DNA of 64,000 nt, taken from contig JBBMOA010000020.1 of NCBI GenBank assembly GCA_037954235.1, positions 13,984,177 through 14,048,176 on the forward strand. Reading direction: 5' to 3'. Made by a program: the position numbers and the translations under genes. Under the pieces are notes generated by a model. It worked only from the letters and a program-made list of their open reading frames with translations. It searched no databases and was not told the origin of the DNA. Below are positions 57,401 through 63,400 of the stretch, piece by piece; the first letter of the stretch is position 1; each line of letters begins with the position of its first letter. The stretch comes from Aulostomus chinensis (lineage: Eukaryota > Chordata > Actinopteri > Syngnathiformes > Aulostomidae).

Positions 57401-60400
57401 GAGGTGAGGCTTCCTTTGAAAACATTTTTACCACATGAATCTTCTTGTTCTGAAGAAATATTCTTTGCTCTTCCTCGCAGGCTGATGGCGGTGATAGTAA
57501 GCTGGCTGTGTCTTTGGGAGGGGTGCCGCTTCAACAGGACATGTACACTGCTGTCTCAGCAGCATCCGTCTGGTTGGACGGTGCTGAGAATCAGCTGCTC
57601 TCCGGTCCTGTGCTGCTGTCTGAGGACATCGAGACACAACTCACAAATCGAGAAGTGAGAGAGATTAAATATTCTCATCAGTTCAGAAATGTAATATACT
57701 AACAGGAATGACAACCAAAAGGAAAAAACATTGTATAGTTTCTGTACATGTATGATTGATTACTACAGGTAGTAATTTATTGAGCAGTCATATTGTATTG
57801 TGCAGTAACATTAAAACAACAGCTTGATTTTTTTGTTGTTGCAGGTTATCATTGCTAATGTCCAATATAAATAAACTTATTTACTTATTATTTGTCTACT
57901 TAGAAATTGTACACAAGTTCTCTTTCTTCTTACACCAGAACTTGCCTGATGAGAATATTGAAGAATTATCAAATAATAACAGTAAATTGCTTTATATTAA
58001 TAGGTTTTATTCATGATCAAAAGAGTCGGTATCAGTTGTCTGTTCATTCAAGGGAGCATTACAAACAGGAGGTGCAAATAGTTCAATCAGCATATTCAGT
58101 ACATGTAATGGTGCCAATTTGTCAAAAATCCAAACAAATATTGCTGAAATATTTTAATTTCTTCTTCAATAATATTTCTCTCCTCTGCTCCTTTGTCCAG
58201 TGCATGTATAAGCAGCTGAAGGAGATGGCCCAGGAGGTTAACCAGTGCAGAGAGCTGCTGGGTGGGGGCGCGGGCCGCATGTGTGGAGGAGAGGAGCGAG
58301 CCTTGATGGAGGACACGCTGGAGGGTCTTCAGGAGAGGATGGGGCTGCTGGACTCCGCCCTTGAACAGCACTGTGATGGAATGAGGGACAGACTGCAAGA
58401 GCACTCAACCTTCCAGGTAGCGAAGAGCTGACCCTCAGTCCCGTTCTGCTGGAACAACACGCGTTACTCTCTAACACTGTTTGTGTTCTTCTCACCAGAA
58501 TGAAGTACGAATGCTGTTCACAGCTCTGAGTGAAAGTAAACACCAGCTGCTGCAGAAGATGGCTGGAACTGTTGACAGGCCTGCATCCAAACAGATTGAG
58601 GTATATTCACAACAACAGATACACAAAGAATACTTCAAGAAATTAAGAAATTCTAAAATCTCTCCTGTAGATTTTATCTGAGGTCGAGGACAGTCTGAGG
58701 GAGTTTGAGCAGAGGATGACGGAGCTGAAGACCAAAGCAGACGGACACCAGTCTGATCAAGTCTCCAAACAGGAACTACTCAAACTACAGGTAATGTTAA
58801 ATGATCTCTTCTCAGGGGAGCTCATTTGTTTTAACTCTTTCTTTAACTAGTAAGCTCTGACGTGTTCATGGTTCTGTTCAGGATGTGTATGAGGAGCTGG
58901 TTCTGATGGTGGGTTCCAGACGCAGCAGTCTGAACCACGGCTTATCTCTCAAGGCTCAGTATGAAGCTGCTCTTCGTGATCTCATAGAGCTGGTGGACAC
59001 TGCCCAGGACAAGATGGCTGCTGACCAAAAAATGACTGTCGCCTCAGTTATAGAGGTCCAAATGTTACTGGACAAACACAAAGTAATGGCGCTGAAAGGA
59101 ACTATTATTTCAGTGTAGTTTCATAGTTGCATTACATACGTGATCTCTTTTCCTGCAGGAGTTCTTCCGGGGTTTGGAATGTCATATGATACTGACCCAG
59201 ACATTCTATAGTAAAGTGTCCAGTCTGGTGGCACAGAGGGAAAGCCAGGACTTGGAGGAGACCATGGCCTTAGCCCAGAGTGTTCTCAAACAGGCCCACA
59301 GGCGGGGGGTGGAGCTGGAGGGTATACTGGAGGTGGGAGTGAATCAATAGTAAATGGATGTGAGACATAGTTCAAATGAAACCAAGTTGCAGCTGAGATT
59401 TAACTATAACGAAGTGTTTTCTTGTCTCTGTCAGTCATGGAGCAGGCTTGTGGAGGACTACCAGGCCCTGTGTAAACAGCTGGAGGCTGTGGAGTGTAGC
59501 ATCCCCACTGTAGGTCTGGTAGAGGAGACAGAGGAGAGACTGGTTGAAAGGATTAGTCTTTATCAGGTGAGGGAGAAAGGCTTATAGATCCTCATACCTG
59601 CTTGTTTGAAGAATGTGTTTTAACTCAGTTATTCTCACCTTGGTGCTCCAGCGACTGAAGGCCAGCCTGACTGAGCATCAGCCCCAGCTCTACCAGGTTC
59701 TGGAGGAGGGCAAGAGGCTTCTTCTGTCTGTTGGCTGTGTAGACTTGGAGAACCAGCTGACTCAGCTGGGAGAACACTGGCTCTCCTCCACTACCAAGGT
59801 CAATAAGGAGTTACACCGTCTTGACTCCACACTCAAACACTGGACCAGGTCAGGTTCTGGCATCTCTTATTGACTCCTTATTACCACGTAGGAGCTACAA
59901 GAGCCACATCTGTTGTTAATCTAGTTTGCAATCATAATTTGTGCTCTACTTGTCAATTCCAGGTACCAAAGTGAGTCAGCAGATTTGAGCCACTGGTTGC
60001 AGTCGGCTCTGGATCGCCTGGAGTTTTGGACAACCCAATCAGTAACTGTTCCTCAGGAGCTGGAGACCGTCAGAGACCATCTTTATGCCTTCCTGGTTTG
60101 TTAAATCACCACTCACATAGCCCAGACCAATAATCCCATTAATACACAATATTCAGCTGGTTTTAATAGATGAGGTGTTTCACTGTCTCTCCTTCCTCTG
60201 ACAGGAGTTTTCCAAAGAGGTGGATGCTAAGTCGTCTTTACGTTCGTCTGTGCTCAGCACCGGCAATCAGCTGCTTCGACTGAAGAGAGTTGATACAGCT
60301 GGTCTGAGAACAGCGCTGGGCCATATCGACACTCAGTGGGCGGAGCTTCTCACCCGTATCCCTGTTGTACAAGAGAAGCTACACCAGGTCTGGGAACAGC

Positions 60401-63400
60401 ACAGACATAGACAACAATGCTTCATTGAGTGCTGGACTTGACATGGTTTTTATTGGCCAACATAGAAGTTAGCATCACCATGGGTCCAGTTTTTACTCTG
60501 GATTATGGTTTATTGTTGAAAATAAGATCTGTGGCAAAATTTATGAGACTTGAAGGCTTTTTTCCCCCACAACATAATTTTCACAAATTGCAATTGCAGT
60601 TGTTAGAAGTACAAAGATAGCAACTTATTAGCATCTGCCATTTTTAAGACTCAAAAATAGCTTCGAAATTTACGAGTGTGGTATTTACTGACTTAATGTA
60701 TTTTACTAAACTCATGTGAACAAAGACTTTATTTCAAGCATTTAACCCAAAAACAATTCAAAAAGGCCATTGATGCTCAACAGTATTAAATTATTTGCAG
60801 GTTTTAGGACTCATTCTTAAGTCTGTCAAACTTGGCGTTTTTTTTTTTAACCATTGTAACCAATCTCCTTTCATCCCGTAGTTGCAGATGGAGAAGCTGG
60901 CATCCCGAAACGCCATTGCAGAGCTAATAAGCTGGATCTCTCTCATGGAAAACATTATAAATGAAGACCAGGACAAAATTGCAGGAGCTGTAGGCTCCGA
61001 AGTGGTCCAGAACTTCCTGCAGAAGTATAAGGTGCAAAACTTTTAAGTGACTGTACTTTTCTCATCAAGCTTAAAAAGCTTGTTCTTTTTAACTAATTTG
61101 GTAAAAGAAATGTATCCTTTTATCTTTCTGGCAACCATTCCTTCTCATTATATTATTTCACAGGGTTTCCGCATCGATCTAACCTGCAAGCAGTTGACTG
61201 TAGACTTTGTCAACCAGTCAGTGCTGCAAATCAGCAGTCAGGATGTGGAGGGAAAACGCAGCGATAAAACAGACTTTGCTGAGCGTCTGGGAGCCATGAA
61301 CAGACGATGGCAGATTCTGCAGGGGCTCATCACCGAAAAGGTCATGTTTCATTCATTCGGCAGCAGTACAGAGTAGATTTCTCCTTGTATACTTACATTA
61401 AAAATGTTCGTATTTTCATTACAGATTCAGCTTTTGGAGGGCCTTTTAGAGGGCTGGTTAGAGCATGAAAATGGAGTCCAGGCCTTGAAAACCTGGCTCA
61501 CACTACAAGAGGAGAAACTGAAGAAGAGACACAGGATAGAGGATGTAGCATCAGTGCAGAATGCACTCAAAGATTGTCAGGTTGGTTAACAACACCCTCA
61601 TGAATGCCGACAAGAGTTTGATTTAAAGGTTTTATCCCTAAAATAGATTGTTTTCACAGGAGTTGGAGGAATTAGTGAAGGAAAAAGAGAAGGATCTAGA
61701 GAAAGCAGAGGAACGAGCAAACGCTCTTATCCAGGACAAGAAAGGAGAAGCATGCTGTGTTGTCAAGGAGACCTTGAAAGGACTGAACCAGTCCTGGGCT
61801 CATTTGGACCATATGGTGAGCTCTTCTGATCCTTTTATCTCAAACTCTCGATAGTATTCTCTCATTCTGCTCTCAAACAATTTTTCAACCGTCTTTCATA
61901 TCAGATAAGTCAGATGAAGGTGAGCCTGCGGTTAGTGCTGGAGCAGTGGACGCTGTACAGACGAGCTGCAGAGGAGATTAATGGATACCTGATGGAGGGG
62001 AGATACTCAGTGTCCAGGCTGCACCTGGTTAATGGGTCTCTAGAGGCAGTGGAGCAGCAGGTGGAGAGTCTGGAGGTGAGAAACACAATGTGGTTTATAG
62101 TCCAGAAATCATGCCGTTTTAGATATTTCATAGGAACAGTTTCTATATACAATCTGTTTGGGATTCATACGATAATGTAGCTCTTTTTTGTCCATCAGAA
62201 TCTGCAGGAAGAGATGGATAAGCAGGAGAGCAGTCTGAGGAAGTTTGGTTCAGTAACACACCAGCTACTAACGGAGTGCCACCCATCTGTGGCTGAAACA
62301 CTTAACCGAGCCCTGCGGGAAGTCAACATTAGGTAGCATGAATCCTTGACTACTATAAACCTAATCACCATCTGAGATTGATCGAGATCTTGCACGTTGT
62401 TTTCTCTCTTCGTCTCGTTTAGGTGGAACGGTCTGCTAGAGCAGATCTCAGAGCAGCTACGGAGCAGTAAGGCCTTGCTGGGGTTATGGCAGCATTACAA
62501 GAAAATATACAGAAATTGTGTTGCAGCTGTCCAGAAGCTGGAGGAGCGTGCTGATCGCCTGCTGAAGAGCGCCACTGACAGGGATATCACGGAGGAGGAG
62601 AGCGGTGCCTGGATAAAGGAGTGCAATGTGAGTAGAGTTAGGACTATCGATTTTATTTTTTCCAATCATTGGACTTACTCATACCTGCTATAATTAGAAG
62701 TTTAATTTGATATCCAACATTTTTTTGGCTGTTTTACGGTTAGCAGCAGGAGGCTGAAACCTCTCTTTACTGTCCGTCTTGTTTGGTTTGTTTGGACTTG
62801 TGAATAAAGCCTGACACGGCTCATCGGTTCATACAGAGTTACAAAGCCTTCATCCCCTTAGCAGAATACCAAATTATACCCTTCTCTTCCCTTCTCTTTT
62901 ATCAACTTGAATGTAGATTCACAGCCCAAACAAAAGCCTTTTGAGAAGGAAAGGGCCGCAAGAAAGACAGGCCCCTGATTTACACTCCAGGTGTCCCCCG
63001 GTGTCATGCAGGGAGATGTCTATCCAAAGGAACAGTGTCCTAGTACTGTATCCAGACCCTTATTTTTTTTACTATGGATCAGCGATGCCAAGATGGCCTG
63101 ATGCAGGAATGCTTTTTTGTATTTTCATCTTAAATTTCTCTTTTTTTTTTTACATGACATTGCACTGTAAGATTCACCAAGAACACAAATGGGCACATAC
63201 TTGATGAGTCCCTCCTGTTCTAAATGAATATGCATACCTAAGCATAGAAAATGCTTATAGAGACGCATAGTCTTTTGGAATGGAAGCAAGGAAATTCAGG
63301 CCAGAGAAAGCAAAAGAATTAGAAAAATGAGCTGCCCTGGGATTGGTGTGTCAGCTGCCCTCACAGCATGTCCTGTTGTGTTTTTGAGATGCACCATGAG

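Noticed and set aside
36663..62627. Regularly spaced exon-intron pattern resembling a repeat/spacer array
   Set aside because: Spacing comes from short introns between spectrin exons; no repeated DNA units, so not a CRISPR-like or satellite array.
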